Positions 42,900 through 54,580 are shown, counted from the first letter of the stretch. The stretch: DNA of 64,000 nt from Molanna angustata (GCA_963576475.1 OY754977.1:16750033-16814032), one strand, 5' to 3'. Translations and numbers: made by a program. Notes: generated by a model from the sequence alone, not told the origin.

Positions 42900-43240
42900 G
42901 ACCAATGGTTAAAGTTCACTGGTCAGAACACACCAGAAACGACGAGGTACTAAGCAGGGTTGTAGAGACAAGGCAACTTGAAAAGACAAAGAATTGCCCA
43001 ACAGAGAACAACTTGGATACGCCACAACATCCGGCACCCAGTGCGGTTTTTTACCATCGTCGAAGGAATGATCGATGGGGGCAACTGTAAAGGCCGCCCC
43101 AGAAACAACTACGTAGACCAGATAATCGGTGATGTGCGCTGTATCAGTTACAAAGAGATGAAGAGATAGAGATAAGTGGAAAGATCGAGTGTTTGGTGCA
43201 GACCAATCTTAGGATTGTGACCCAGAAGAAGAATTGACCA
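42900..43240 (+). pseudogene. RTE-like LINE, C-terminal fragment with frameshift
   Basis: One frame gives SEHTRNDEVLSRVVETRQL, and the next gives RIAQQRTTWIRHNIRHPV, CKGRPRNNYVDQIIGDVRCI and SYKEMKR. Both correspond to consecutive parts of the plus-to-minus related copy at 16315-16760. It ends in AGAAGAAGAA (43224-43233). The frameshift lies near 42975. Confidence 0.72.
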
Positions 43241-44109
43241 AACCATATTAAGGTTTTCATTAAACTTGCAATTAATTTCTCATATTAATTTGTCTCATTC
43301 CAAGTCGATAAAAATAGAATATCGGATTAAATTTTCAATGAAATCATTTCCAACTACTTCATTTCTTACATAATGATCATTTCTTCTATTATATTTAAAG
43401 TCATTTCATAATATATAATCGCATTGTCCAAATCTCGTGATAGTCATTTTCAATGTTCCAAGTCAAATAAATCTTAGCGCTCCACATTTCTCTTCTCGTA
43501 AAGAACGGTATTCTTTCTACTGAAATATATTTTTCATTTTAAAAAGGTATCTTTAAAATAGACGTTGATACACTTTTAACCTCAGTGTGTGCTCTATATT
43601 TCAAAAACCAAGAAACCATTTCATTTTAAAAATTCCATAGGGATCTTATATTTATAAATATACTTGTCAAATTTTATAACAAGCATAAAATTTTCAGTAC
43701 TGAGGGTTATCTTTGTTTAAAAATCGCAGGATTATATAAAAATTATAAATTTTGTCAGATAGGTAAGTATGAGACAGAGCGATAAGTGTACTCGATTGGT
43801 ATATTTATTAAATTAACTCTAACTCAAACATGTCAAACATTTTTCATTTGTTTTAGGCATTCTTTGGGAAAGCTTTATAGTGCGATAAGTTTTCCATAGT
43901 CGGTATAATATCCAAATATTTATGAAGTAACACAAATTAAGTATAAAATATCTACTATTGTTCTAAGTAGTCTTATTAATTATTTGTAATTTCCTCTACG
44001 TTATTATACCTATCCTACGTTATTATACCTAAATGAGAAATATTGAAAAAAAAACAAAATTAAAAAATATTAAAGGTAATTAAATATAGCATTGTTTAAT
44101 GATTCAAGA
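43241..44109. other. Unassigned sequence
   Basis: No gene is visible. A short duplication TACGTTATTATACCTA occurs twice at about 43998-44032. Confidence 0.4.
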
Positions 44110-44767
44110 TCATTATTCCAAGTCCACTGTTTTCAGTCCCTAAGTAAAAGTGCTCTTGAATTGAGCACTGCGGACATCTATGGAGGCAGTGCATTTCACT
44201 TAAATGGATCGCTCACATCAAAGCATTGATCATAGTTAGCCGCTTTTTTTGACTCTGTTCAACTCCTTTAGGGAGTTGTTCCAGACGACCTGAGTGTGAC
44301 ATGTCTCGCAGAGAGCTCTTTTTCCTGACCCAGATCTTGTATTTATTGTGGTGCTAGATTGTTTATAGTATTAAACACGGTCAAACAAATTTTGTAATCA
44401 GCTCGCTCTGGAAAGTTCAACCAGTGTGATTCGTAAAGTAGTGGAGATATGTGACATCGTTTTTCCGCACCAAAAATAAGCCTTGCCGCTGCATTGAAGA
44501 CTACCTGTAATATATCGAGTTGATACTTCGACAATCCAGCATAAATTCCGTTGCAGTAATCAAGCCGAGAAGCGACGAATGTATTAATAAGTGTTATTAT
44601 TCTCCCATTTTTGGGTAAACTTCGACGAATATTTTTCAGTTGTCTTCGTTGAAAAAATAAAAGCTGACCATTTTCGCGATTTGAAGGTCAAGTTACAACT
44701 TATTATCCAAATGAACACCCAAGAATCTGACACTTGCAGACGGCACGAGTGATTCTCCGTTGATCTT
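44110..44767 (-). pseudogene. Jockey/CR1-like LINE, RT C-terminal region, 3' part
   Basis: The minus strand reads SLVPSASVRFLGVHLDNKL, then SRLDYCNGIYAG and the frame MSKYQLDILQVVFNAAARLI through HISPLLYESHWLNFPERADY. This is the conserved thumb/C-terminal region of Jockey/CR1-type reverse transcriptases. Frameshifts separate the pieces. It is split by another LINE at 44768-45223 and continues at 45237-45300. Confidence 0.75.
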
Positions 44768-45223
44768 TTTTTTTATTATTCACCCTGTAAAGAGTGCTAT
44801 GTGCCAATTATTTCATGTCAGAGGAGAAAAGTTAATTTTATTATAAATTTATGTCATTCAATGAAAGGAATTTTGAAATAACGGACAGTACCTACACGTG
44901 AATCATTAAGATACAAAAGATGTTGAATATTAAGTGGAGATTGATGAGTGATTTTAATTAATTGTTTTTATATATTTTTGAAGTCGGAATTATTTTTACA
45001 GTTGAAAAATACATGATCAATTGTCTCATCCTCATCACCACACTGGCAAAGTGGGCTATTTAGAACTCTAATTCTATACAGATGGGAGGCAATTGAACAA
45101 TGGCCAATTCTCATTCTAGAAATACATGATATTAATTGTTTAGATATGTTTCTATTATAAAACCATGGATTAGAGGAAATTTTTTGTTGGATACCTGCAT
45201 GATAAGCACCTTTATAGATCACC
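44768..45223 (-). mobile_element. LINE 3' end inserted into another LINE, 13-bp TSD
   Basis: CTCCGTTGATCTT is present on both sides (44755-44767 and 45224-45236). Next to the left copy lies a T run, the A tail of a minus-strand retrotransposon. The insert carries the 84-residue frame 44968-45222 with ISRMRIGHCSIASHLYRIRV and CQCGDEDETIDHVFFNC. That is the Cys-x-Cys-x8-His-x4-Cys finger that follows RNase H in Jockey, R1 or I-type LINEs. The insertion is 5' truncated. Confidence 0.82.
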
Positions 45224-45236
45224 CTCCGTTGATCTT

Positions 45237-45300
45237 AATAGGCGCACTAATGAGGTGAAAAATAATAAATAAATATTCTGCATATCTGAAAAAAAATTCA
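45237..45300 (-). pseudogene. Jockey/CR1-like LINE, upstream part of split copy
   Basis: This continues the 44110-44767 copy on the far side of the insertion. The residues before SLVPSASV lie here. It fades out towards 45300. Confidence 0.5.
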
Positions 45301-45934
45301 CCCTCAAAAGAGATCATAAAATACTTTAAGGTTTTAGTATTTAAAGTTATGCATTACTTCGAGGGTCTAGTCCAGGCTGAGTAGCTGATTATCTATGTAC
45401 ATTGTACATTATTTATTTAACAACATACCTACAAGCATTTTTCTTTGCTTTTTATTTCCTCGATAGACACAAGATACAGTAATTTATGTTGGTGCATTAT
45501 GAAGCAGTAAAGTTGTATGAAGATTGCGTGCATTCAAAGTATTAAGTAAAGAAGTTGTAGACTCAAATAAAACTGCATGTTAACATGTATATTTCGTTTC
45601 TTTACTTAGCGTCAAAACCCTATGCATTAGTATTATTAACACATAACAGCACGCCCTGACTAAAATTTTATACCTTAGAGCGTCTTAAACATTAGGTACC
45701 TATATTTTTTGGAACTTTACAAATTATAAAATAGGTACTCGGTTGATTTTGGAATCATATCACTCATCATCAAAAAAAAATTAGGCATTAGGGTGTCAAA
45801 CATCTGCCAGAAGAGATATTTTGTCTTTTACATCTCTTTGTCTAGCAAACTACTTACTAACACCTAATATTTATGATCCAAATTCACCACAATATTTAAA
45901 AATAACGTCGTTTTCTTGTCAAGTCACGGCCTAT
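45301..45934. other. Unassigned sequence
   Basis: Nothing is recognised. Confidence 0.4.
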
Positions 45935-46375
45935 CCCTTCGATCTGCTGAACGTACTATACTAGCTATCCCCAATCACAATACAGAAGTTTTCAGCTTCT
46001 CTTTTTAAGTGATGAAGTGACGTCATCTCAATCCATTCAAATATTTAAAGGTAAACTAAAAAAACTTTATTTGTCTAATAGTTCCTGAATTCCTTCTATA
46101 TCCTTCCGTAACCTCCTTTTCCTCATTGCTATGATCAGTGTTACTTTTATTATTCTTTTTTTTTAAACTCTCTTTTATTTTTTTTTTCTCTTTGTATTTT
46201 TTTATATTTCTTACTCTCTTGTGTTATTTTTTTATCAATTTATTTCTCACTAAATTAGTATTGTACCAATTTTACTTAGAGACTTCACATTGCTCGGGTT
46301 GGTTGGAAGAAATTGCCTTATGGCAATAAACCTGCCTTTGTACACATGTACATGAATTATATAAATAAATAAATA
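45935..46375 (+). pseudogene. LINE C-terminal end with GGTTGGTTGGAAG tail
   Basis: The plus strand reads HGLSLRSAERTILAIPNHNT, then (after a stop and a shift) DEVTSSQSIQIFKGKLKKLY. This matches the better kept 50955-51455 copy. The 3' UTR has CGGGTTGGTTGGAAGAAATT and GGCAATAAACC and ends in TAAATAAATAAATAAA. Decayed. Confidence 0.7.
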
Positions 46376-46535
46376 AAATCATATTGTGTTATTCATTTCA
46401 AGATACCTACTCGTTGTATTAAATTTATTTTTCATAATAGCCCTGCTTCACTGAAAGATTAAACAAATATAATATAACGTTCTACGTTGTACAAAAAAAT
46501 TACACGAAATCAGTTACCTATATTTCATACATTAT
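46376..46535. other. Short unassigned spacer
   Basis: Nothing is recognised. Confidence 0.4.
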
Positions 46536-46665
46536 CTGACTGCTGATCCGAAGGTCCCGGGTTCGAATCCCTGTGAGACGATAAATATCGTAAGTCTCCA
46601 GAATGTGGCAAATTGTTATTGGGTGGGTGTTAAATTAATATTTGACATAGTATTTGACTGTTAAA
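46536..46665 (+). repeat. SINE S1, plus copy lacking the A box
   Basis: GGTCCCGGGTTCGAATCCC is a B-box-like tRNA element. It is followed by GAGACGATAAATATCGTAAG, TCTCCAGAATGTGGCAA and TTATTGGGTGGGTGTTAAAT, the S1 body. Confidence 0.75.
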
Positions 46666-46742
46666 TTAATATTTGACGTTTTGATTTCTGTGTGGGCATC
46701 CTAATTTCGATCCCCAGCATAGGAGAAATTCATATAAATTAA

Positions 46743-46860
46743 TTTCTCACGCTAACATTGCTTCTCTGGGCTAGAAACACTGGTAAGTTGGAAAAACAAA
46801 AAAACTCGCCTTTTGCACAGAGTGCAAGGAAGCGTTTGTTATATTATTATGTAATTATTA
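46743..46860 (+). repeat. LINE 3' tail fragment
   Basis: TTCTCTGGGCTAGAAACACT, GGTAAGTTGGAAAAAC and CGCCTTTTGCACAGAGTGCA resemble the tail at 25075-25190. Confidence 0.5.
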
Positions 46861-46930
46861 TTCAGTCTCTTCGCGGAGTAACCGGTAAAAATAAACCGAA
46901 TAACGGAGGACTTCTCAAGTTGTTTAGTTA

Positions 46931-47167
46931 TTATACGGCGCTGGCCGATTTACCTATGATATTAATAACAATTAAGCACTACAATTAATAACACTCAATT
47001 ATTATTATTACCATTATACACTTCCTCAAAATAACTAGCAGATTAAAAGGTAAATTGTTAATGATTTAATAGAACAAAATAAAATGCAACAAACGCATCA
47101 TCAAGCTTTCAATTGGGAATTTTTCACCCATCCAGATACTTAACATATCAAAGGATTAGGCTCTGAG
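46931..47167 (-). repeat. Family Y repeat, minus copy
   Basis: TACGGCGCTGGCCGATTTAC, ATTAAGCACTACAATTAATA, ATGCAACAAACGCATCATCA and CACCCATCCAGATACTTAAC are the inverse of 56667-56902, which ends in a run of A. Confidence 0.75.
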
Positions 47168-47229
47168 GAGGTACCTATCAACCCTGCTGATTCCCGAATA
47201 TTAACATTTAAAAAATCTTACGTAAGAAT

Positions 47230-47705
47230 GTTGTATAGTTATTATTATTAAAGAACCTTTTAAAACCTAAACACCTCAATTTCAAATCGCATCCCTCAAA
47301 TATGTTAAACAGTGTGTTTCTAGAAAAAATAGTATAAGTCTTTTCAACATTTCTCTAGTGAATGTTCGTCACACAATTTTAAAATTCAGCCTAAACATAT
47401 TTTTTAAATTTCTCCATAACTACGTGTCGTAGAGAAATAAATCTTTTATATGCTTAAAAAGTGCATAAAATCAAAATGAATGACCGATTAAGTTTATTCA
47501 TTACAACTAAGGTTTGTTTTTAAAATGCAAAAAATCAACAAATTTGCGGTTTCCGATAATTTAAATCGCGTACAAACCTTTTTTAACGCACGCCATAGTT
47601 ACCCTTACTAACGTGTGTATCTTCATAGTGCATTGGCCGGTTTTAATATGTCATGTATTCAGTCACTAAGTTAAGCGTTATATGTCCTCTTAAAATAGTA
47701 CCTGT
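47230..47705 (-). repeat. Family Z repeat, uninterrupted copy
   Basis: This is the inverse of 27395-27590 plus 27925-28215, and it lacks the LINE found there, so it shows the empty site. There is no frame. Confidence 0.75.
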
Positions 47706-48159
47706 TAGTTGCCCGAGAAGTTAGATTAAATAAAATCATGTTGCACAGCATTATACGTCATGAAAATAAACATTATTAAAATTGTCTTTATCATTCATAT
47801 ATTTATATCCTTGCTTCTGCAAAAATAAAGTTTGTCGATATTTAATATATTATTGTGGCGAATCAACATTTAATTTATCCGTCTGACAACAAGATTCTGA
47901 AGTAGAAACAAGATTCATTTTACATTTTCGTTTTTGCGATTAGTTTTCCCCGACTGGATAGTTTTTGAAGGAAATATTTGAATGCTGGATATCCGCTTCC
48001 TTGAATAAAGGCATCGATCTATTACTTCCTAAATGGCGACGAGGGTAAATGAAGCCTATTTGTAGTTTATTTTTTTTACAAAAAAAAAAAATCGCAAATT
48101 TTGTTTATTTCACCATAAATAATTAGGTTAAACATTTATTATTAATTATATGACAGATT
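47706..48159. other. Unassigned sequence
   Basis: Nothing is recognised. Confidence 0.4.
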
Positions 48160-48706
48160 TTAACATCTCAATAGAGACGAAGTTTGAATATTGTAGGAGA
48201 ACCAGGAACTAAAACACCTACAAGGCATACGACTTGTTATCGGTTGGTTTACGTGATCAATTTATGCGCTTGCAAAATTATGACTTTTTATTGAGTTCCC
48301 TATCGATACAATTTTTCAAAGTTCTATATATTTTAATCATGATAATCTTTTGTTTGAAATTATGCTAAAAATAACATCGCCATTTGTGAAGTGACTAAGA
48401 AACTTTTTTTTGTAACGTCATCTATTGAGAAATTGGTTTGTAAACAATGAAAGCTACAGTTCTTATACATTAGCTGAAAATGTTTTCGCACATATGTCAT
48501 CCCTGAACCGCGCCAGAATTTTAATTTCATTTTATGCTTGTTTAGTTGCTTGTACCAACGTGAAATAAAATCGAATATTTTTATAGTTGCATACATAAAT
48601 GCAAACATTAGATTTTTCCCTGTCAATCATATTTTATAAATATCATTGACTCCCGACAGGGTCAAAAACTGATTTTTGCGTATATTCAAGAATAAAAATA
48701 TTCGAT
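48160..48706 (+). mobile_element. Family F repeat, longest single copy
   Basis: It runs from AACATCTCAATAGAGACGAA through GAACCAGGAACTAAAACACC, TTGAAATTATGCTAAAAATA and CATCCCTGAACCGCGCCAGA. It ends with an inverted pair ATCGAATATTTTTATAGTTG and AATAAAAATATTCGAT around TTCCCTGTC and GACAGGG. The terminal hairpin is about 115 bp. No coding capacity is visible. Confidence 0.75.
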
Positions 48707-49037
48707 ATTATTATATTTATTTCTTTATTTGTTTATCAAAAATCCTTTTTAACAAGTTCAATAATATCTAAAGTAGGTTCGATTTAACTTGATAAATTAG
48801 TAAATAAAATGTATAATACTATAATTAAGTTAAAGTTAAAGTCATCAGTGTATATAGTTATACATTTATTTTAATTTGTAGAATAGGCTACTCTACTAGG
48901 CTATGCCAGTCCCAGATTAGAGTTATCAGTTCTATTATATGTTATTCGTCATAGTGTAAGTTTATTTATTTTTATAATATTTAATGGTTGGTTGAAGTGA
49001 TACAGAGGATAATGTCACAGTTACTAAATAAGCACCT
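48707..49037. other. Unassigned sequence
   Basis: Nothing is recognised. Confidence 0.4.
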
Positions 49038-49197
49038 GCCCCCCTAGACAACGGGTCATTTAGCTTAAGAAAAGAAAAGATAACTCAATGTATGGAAGTG
49101 GCAATTGTCACGTGTCTGGCAACTATCACCTCCATACATTGAGTTATATTTTCTTGTGTATTTTCTTGAGCTAAATGACACGTTATCTAGGGAGGCT
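49038..49197. mobile_element. Palindromic MITE-like element, 160 bp
   Basis: CCCCCCTAGACAACGGGTCA, TTTAGCTTAAGAAAAG and TAACTCAATGTATGGA at the left are mirrored by TCCATACATTGAGTTATATT, TTTCTTGAGCTAAATGACA and CGTTATCTAGGGAGG at the right. Confidence 0.82.
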
Positions 49198-49798
49198 GTA
49201 TCTTCTGGCGTTTTTAATAAAAAACATAAGATTTTACTCAATTACTATTTAGACGATTCTTACGCAATGAGACGAAATATCATTGTCTCCCGATTCACGA
49301 TTCCTGGACGAATAATTAATTAATTTGTTTATTTCGTCGATTCGCTTTCATCTTATTATATGAAGAATATTCATCAACCCCCTTACAATATTTAACTTGA
49401 CCATAACCTAAATATCTGTCTGGACAGACTGGGAATCCCCTTACTATAGTGGTGTGAATATGAATTGACGACTGGGGTAATAGAACTAATCCGCATTAAA
49501 AATGGAAAAGAAATCTGTTGGTGTACCAACTTTACTGCGGATAAGTATTGTCACTCCTGTCGTCAGTTCATACTGATATCACTATAAATAAGTATAAGTC
49601 TGTTATAAGGATAATGACTTAACAAAGTGTGTCACTCTTTATCTATGCCTGTTATGAAGTTGATGATTTCACAAAGTGTGTCATAGAGTTATTGAAATCA
49701 TATGTGTAAAATACTCAAACTTAGAGGTGTTAAATTTTCCATGAAAGTAAATTTACTAAAACAGCTCTATAAAAATTATCTCATGATATAAACATTTT
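49198..49798. other. Unassigned sequence
   Basis: AACAAAGTGTGTCACTC and CACAAAGTGTGTCATAG are a local near-duplication (about 49622-49685). No gene is seen. Confidence 0.4.
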
Positions 49799-50377
49799 TT
49801 ACTCCTCACTACCTCAAGGAAATATTGCGATTAGATTTATAGTTATTAATTCGCATTTTTTTTGGTTATTTTTTGTTGTAAACTATCAACTATCATGTTG
49901 AGATTGTATTCTGAATATTTCATCACAACTTATCTGTCTGTGTATATTGAATGTGCTATGTACTATGTTGTATGTACTTTGTTCGGCGTGTTTGTTGTAC
50001 ATTATCGATGATTAACTAAAGTACTCAAACGATTCTTTTCAAAATTTGCAAAGTTGTATATCGAATACACGCTTAGACCCCATTAGATTTTTAAGGATCA
50101 AAGCTTCTCATTTCTTTTACTGTGAAATATTTCAAAGTGACCCCAAAGCTCAGAAAACTTAAATATTGATGTTTTTATTATTAAATTACTAAAAAGGTAC
50201 ATCACTTTCATAAAATAGCATTGAAGAATTATCAAGATGTCATAATAAAATATTTAAATAAAAAATAATTAAAAAAAACTCATTTCAGGAAAATGCTGAA
50301 AATTTTCAATGCTAAATTTGACAACTTTGTAAATTAACATAGTAGTCAGAGTACAGCGTTGGCCACAACCCACTCGT
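49799..50377 (-). repeat. Family W repeat, minus copy
   Basis: It starts on the plus strand with TTTTTACTCCTCACTACC and ends with CAGCGTTGGCCACAACCCAC. It is co-linear with 2737-3312 when inverted. Confidence 0.8.
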
Positions 50378-50954
50378 AGAATAGAATTAATCTTGTCGAT
50401 TCATTTTTTCTTAGATCTAAAATAAGAACTAAAAGTAAACAGTGAAAACAATCGAATAGTCTCGAACAAAAATGTGGATAGCGTTTCAAGTTTCAAAATA
50501 AGACTAGTTTTAGATCTAATTTCCTTTTGCAGGGTTAAAGTTCAATAATAGCCTAGGAAAACTTATGTTTAACAACTTCCATGTGCCTTTATACAAAGAT
50601 AATCCTTTATATAATATAAATTGGTATGTATTTGGTAGGTATGAGACAGGAGGGAGGATAAACTTTAAGGTTTTGAGGACAACAAGGTAGGTACTCACTG
50701 AAGTTGGTGACAACGGTTTACCATGCCAAGGGAATTTATACAAACGGAGAAATTAATTAAGATATTTTTTTCGGTCGGTAAACGAGATTTTCACATTAAT
50801 TCATTAAGTATCTATTCCCGGTGCAATTTAGTTAGATTGTTTTTTCTTTTGTTTTTACTTACATATTACTATACAATGTCCTTTTTAATCCAAATAGTAT
50901 CTTAAAGATAAATTACCTCAGTATCTTAAAGATAAATTCACTTATCTTTCAAGC
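50378..50954. other. Unassigned sequence
   Basis: A short duplication TATCTTAAAGATAAATT occurs at about 50898 and 50923. No gene is seen. Confidence 0.4.
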
Positions 50955-51455
50955 CACGGGCGTCCACTTCGATCTGCTGAACGTGCTTTACTATCTATCC
51001 CTATTCATAGTTCTGATTTTTTTAGCTCTTCATTTGAAGTACATTCAGCTAGACTATGGAATAGCCTAAGTCCTGATATGACGTCGTCTATCACACTAAA
51101 CATCTTCAAGAAAAGGCTAAAGCAAAAATATTTATCTGACAACACCTGATTACATCTTCCTCTCCTCTTCCTATCCTTATCCCTCAGTCTTCCTATCATT
51201 GCTATGATTTGTTCTTATATGCTACCTTCTTTGTTTTTGTGTTCTTTTTTTTTTCTTTTTTTTTATTACTTTTCTTCTGCTATCTTTATTTATTTTGTAA
51301 TGTGATTCACTTATTGCCATAGTACACATTGTTTTGTATATTACACATTTACTCTGGTTGGTTGGAAGAAAATGCATTTAGGCAATAAGCCCGCCAGTGT
51401 ACTTATTATATGTACAAAAGATTAAATAAATAAATTAATAAATAAATAAAATATT
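50955..51455 (+). pseudogene. Jockey/CR1-like LINE C-terminal end and 3' UTR
   Basis: The plus strand reads RPLRSAERALLSIPIHSSDF, then FEVHSARLWNSLSPDMTSSI and TLNIFKKRLKQKYLSDNT and a stop. This is the classic RT C terminus (S-A-x-x-LWNSLP...FKxxLK). The 3' UTR holds CTGGTTGGTTGGAAG and GGCAATAAGCCCGCC and ends in TAAATAAATAAA. Only the last 60 or so residues remain, in one open frame, so this is a 5'-truncated copy. Confidence 0.82.
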
Positions 51456-51722
51456 TTCCAGCATATAAGTGTAGATCGTTATTTAGATTCTTCTAAAAGA
51501 ACTTGTGATTTTTCCATTTCGCTTCTGAGCAATAGTGGATATTTGTTATATCACAATTTTTAAGCAAATTTTCTATACGAGAATATCTCAACTTAATCAT
51601 TTTGAGTGATTTAACGTGTGTATGAAGTAAATGTTATATAAATTGGGTCCTTTGTGCAGCTCAGTCGACTTAAAATTGATATCATTCGTGTCATATCCTT
51701 TATTTAAATAATTTATTTTTCG
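51456..51722. other. Unassigned sequence
   Basis: Nothing is recognised. Confidence 0.4.
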
Positions 51723-51965
51723 TACATACATACATACCATCACGCCATGTCCCTTACGGGGTAGGCAGAGAGAGCCGAACGCCACATTTTTCTATCTTGA
51801 CACACATTCATCGCCTCATCAACATTCATACATCGTCTTATACATGTTCGTCTGTTGTTCATGCTTCTTACATTTCCATCTTTCAAAATATCGTTTACAT
51901 GGTCGTGCCATCCTTTTCTTGGGCGCCCGCGACCTCTTATTCCGTTCATATTTTTCGTCATTGTA
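51723..51965 (-). pseudogene. CATA-tailed LINE, 3' end, minus copy
   Basis: The minus frame reads GIRGRGRPRKGWHDHVNDIL, RRCMNVDEAMNVCQDRKMWR and SALSAYPVRDMA. It is almost identical to the end of the plus-strand copy 52131-53704. It ends at CATACATACATACC on its 3' side. Together with that copy it makes an inverted pair spaced by about 1.5 kb. Confidence 0.88.
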
Positions 51966-52135
51966 ATAAAAACATCATTACCTATATCTCATGCGCGCCC
52001 CCACTAATTCACACTTTTTTATTGTCTTTTGATAGTATGTATAATATAACGTAAGACATATATGTCCTATTTGTATTTTTAAAATAACTTTGGTATATGT
52101 ACTTCCTTTAATAAAAACATTTTTTTTATCAGGAG

Positions 52136-52531
52136 GTGCTTGAAGCAGTAAAACACGCGAAAGCGGGAAAAGCTGCCGGATATGATAGTATATCAGCTGA
52201 ACTTATAAAATATGGCGGCGAGCAGACGTTGGAGTGGTGCCACTCTCTTTTCAACTTGTATTGGGAAGCAGGACGCACTCCTGCGGACTGGAGAAATGCA
52301 GTCGTGGTACCTTTGTATAAAGGTAAAGGATCGAAACTCGACTGCAAAAACTATAGAGCCATAAGTTTGTTAAGCTCAGTTGGTAAAATGTACGCAAGGA
52401 TCCTGGATCAAACAGTACGAAAGGTTACGGAATGCAAGATATGGGATGTCCAAGGAGCGTTTGTGGGCGGCAGAGGATGTATAGACCAAATTTTTTTCTC
52501 TAAGAATGGTCACAGAGAAGGTTCTGGATAA
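52136..52531 (+). pseudogene. LINE reverse transcriptase, N-terminal part
   Basis: The frame has LEAVKHAKAGKAAGYDSISA (RT entry motif), TPADWRNAVVVPLYKGKGSK, NYRAISLLSSVGKMYARIL and VQGAFVGGRGCIDQI. These are the fingers and motif 1-2 region of non-LTR RTs. After GCIDQI it runs into the wrong frame at a T run (about 52491-52497) that appears to hold one base too many. The next frame (52506 onwards) picks up the continuation. The apparent start at 52136 is the truncation point. Confidence 0.88.
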
Positions 52532-53684
52532 AAACCAGAAACTGTTCTGTGCCTTTATAGACCTAGAAAAGGCCTATGATAAAGTTATTAGAGAGAAACT
52601 ATGGGATATACTATCAGCGTATGGAGTGAAGAGTAAGCTGATACGCGCAATCGCGTCATTATATGAGAACAGCGAAGCATGTGTTCGTGTCAACGACACA
52701 GTAACATCGTGGTTCTCGATAAATAATGGCGTTAGACAGGGATGCGTGCTGTCTCCATGGCTCTTAAACCTGTACATTGACTTCTGTATAAGAGCCCTTA
52801 AGGATGAAAGCAAGGGTCTGAAACTGAGTAATGTAATAGTGCGTGATTTGATGTATGCAGATGACAAAGTACAGTTAGCTGAAAGTATGGAAGAGTTACA
52901 ATATCTTGTAAGCATGGTATATGAAGGATGCATAGAGAACGGTCTGAGAATGAATGCCAGCAAATCAAAGGTAATGGTCTCTGAAAAGAGTGAAAGCAGA
53001 ACAGCGTGTAAAATAAGAGTAGAGAATGAATGGCTCGAGCAAGTCGACGAGTATGTATATCTGGGAAGCATGTTTCAACGGAATGGACGACCTGATAAGG
53101 ATATCGAAAGAAGAGTTATGGCAGGAAACAGAGTGAATGGAGCACTGAGACCAGTTATGAATGATCGCAACATATCAAAGGCTGCCAAAGTTGCCATTCA
53201 TAACGCTATCTTAGTGCCAACATTGACGTATGCAAGTGAAACCTGGACATGGCAGAAGTCGCACGAAAGCAGAATAAATGCTGTTGAAATGAGATCGCTA
53301 AGAAGAATCTGCAATAGAACGATGTATGACAGGGTAAGAAATGAGAACATAAGGAAAGAATGTAAGATGAAGAAAGATATCATTAATAGAATGAAAGTGA
53401 ACACACTGAGATGGTTTGGCCACATGGGTAGAATGAATGAGGAAAGCCTGACGAAGAAAATATACAATGCGGATAGGAATGGATTGAGAGGCCGGGGCCG
53501 CCCAAGAAAGGGATGGCACGACCATGTGAACGATATTCTGAAAGACGGAAATGTTAGAAGCATGTACAATAGACGAACATGTATGAGACGATGCATGAAT
53601 GTTGACGAGGCGATGAATGTGTGCCAGGATAGAAAGATATGGCGTCCGGTTCTCTCTGCCTACCCCGTAAGGGACATGGCGTGA
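52506..53684 (+). pseudogene. LINE reverse transcriptase, palm to C terminus
   Basis: This 392-residue frame has the catalytic Asp of motif A in CAFIDLEKAYDKV (residues 16-28). The motif B region NNGVRQGCVLSPWLLNLY follows (about 73-90), and YADD in VRDLMYADDKVQL (about 113-120). Downstream come LTYASETWTW, LRWFGHMGRMNEESLTKKIY, GRGRPRKGWHDHVNDIL and the end VLSAYPVRDMA. All RT catalytic Asp residues are present. The piece has no internal stop, so loss of the 5' half and the T-run frameshift are its visible defects. The Met at 52506 is internal to the original protein. Confidence 0.9.
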
Positions 53685-53704
53685 TGGTATGTATGTATGT
53701 ATGT

Positions 53705-54450
53705 CTAAAACAGGAATAATCCTCACTAATACCAACACATTTGAATAAAATGATTTTGACGGACCATTACCGGCAGCCCACATGCTTCAGTAAAACACTC
53801 TGACATAAATCTTAAAAAAAAAACACATTTTATATGAAAATGTATTTTGGCAGCGCATGTATTGACAGTTACCGGGATAAATTGAAAAACATGAAAAATG
53901 ACTCTAAGATGAATGGTGTAAGTAGGGGGTATGTGTGTGTGAAAGAAAGTGTTAACGATGATGACGCAGTAAATTTAGCTGAAAGCTACAAAGTAAATAA
54001 TTCAATGTCAGGTTTCAAATGTAAGCATACAAAAATATATACGAAATAATATATTACAATTAGCTTTAAAGACTCGAAGAAGTCTATGTAAAGATTTAGA
54101 ATAAAAATATAATTTACAAACAAGTAAGGTCTTACTTGTTAGATTTCGTTAAAAGCTTACTAAACGCGTAATTTAATAATCATCACGACTACATAGTTAA
54201 TTTGGTTAATTATAAACGTATACTAAGATGTGACTAACTAGTTCACCAAATTGTTAACGAACACCCTCATTTATTTTTTTCATATGGCCGCATTGGCTTG
54301 ACACATGTCAAAAAGTAGATAAATGCATGTAATCTTTAAATAAATGACATCGAAAAATGAAAACAAACACCGCGTTGTGCCGTGTTGAGTCAATTGTAAC
54401 ACGATTTCGACGAAAAATAACAAATAAAAACGTTATAATTAACTGAAATA
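53705..54450. other. Unassigned sequence
   Basis: A 71-codon plus frame at 53834-54049 has no recognisable domain. A related minus frame near 54308-54556 only overlaps the SINE. Confidence 0.4.
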
Positions 54451-54580
54451 TTAATTTAACACGCACCCAATAACAAGTTGCCACATTCTGGAGACTTACG
54501 ATATTTATCGTCTCACAGATCCAGACTGAAAACACAATAAAAAACTGTGTCTCCACCGGTAATCGAACCCGGGACCTTTA
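54451..54580 (-). repeat. SINE S1, 5'-truncated copy
   Basis: AATTTAACACGCACCCAATA, CCACATTCTGGAGACTTACG and GGTAATCGAACCCGGGACCT show the S1 body and B box on the minus strand. The A box end is lost. Confidence 0.78.

Larger units (their letters stand above)
52131..53704 (+). mobile_element. CATA-tailed non-LTR retrotransposon, 5' truncated
   Basis: The copy starts in the middle of a coding region (AGGAGGTGCTTGAAGC) and ends with GTATGTATGTATGTATG. It contains most of a reverse transcriptase but no endonuclease. Microsatellite-like tails are known in RTE-type elements, but I cannot fix the clade by eye. Four further fragments of the family lie in this window. Confidence 0.85.

Noticed and set aside
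46138..46329. Hydrophobic membrane peptide rich in Phe and Leu
   Set aside because: It is a translation of T-rich LINE 3' untranslated sequence.
52574..53783. Long minus-strand frames opposite the LINE reverse transcriptase
   Set aside because: They are shadows of the plus-strand coding region, which carries all the RT motifs.
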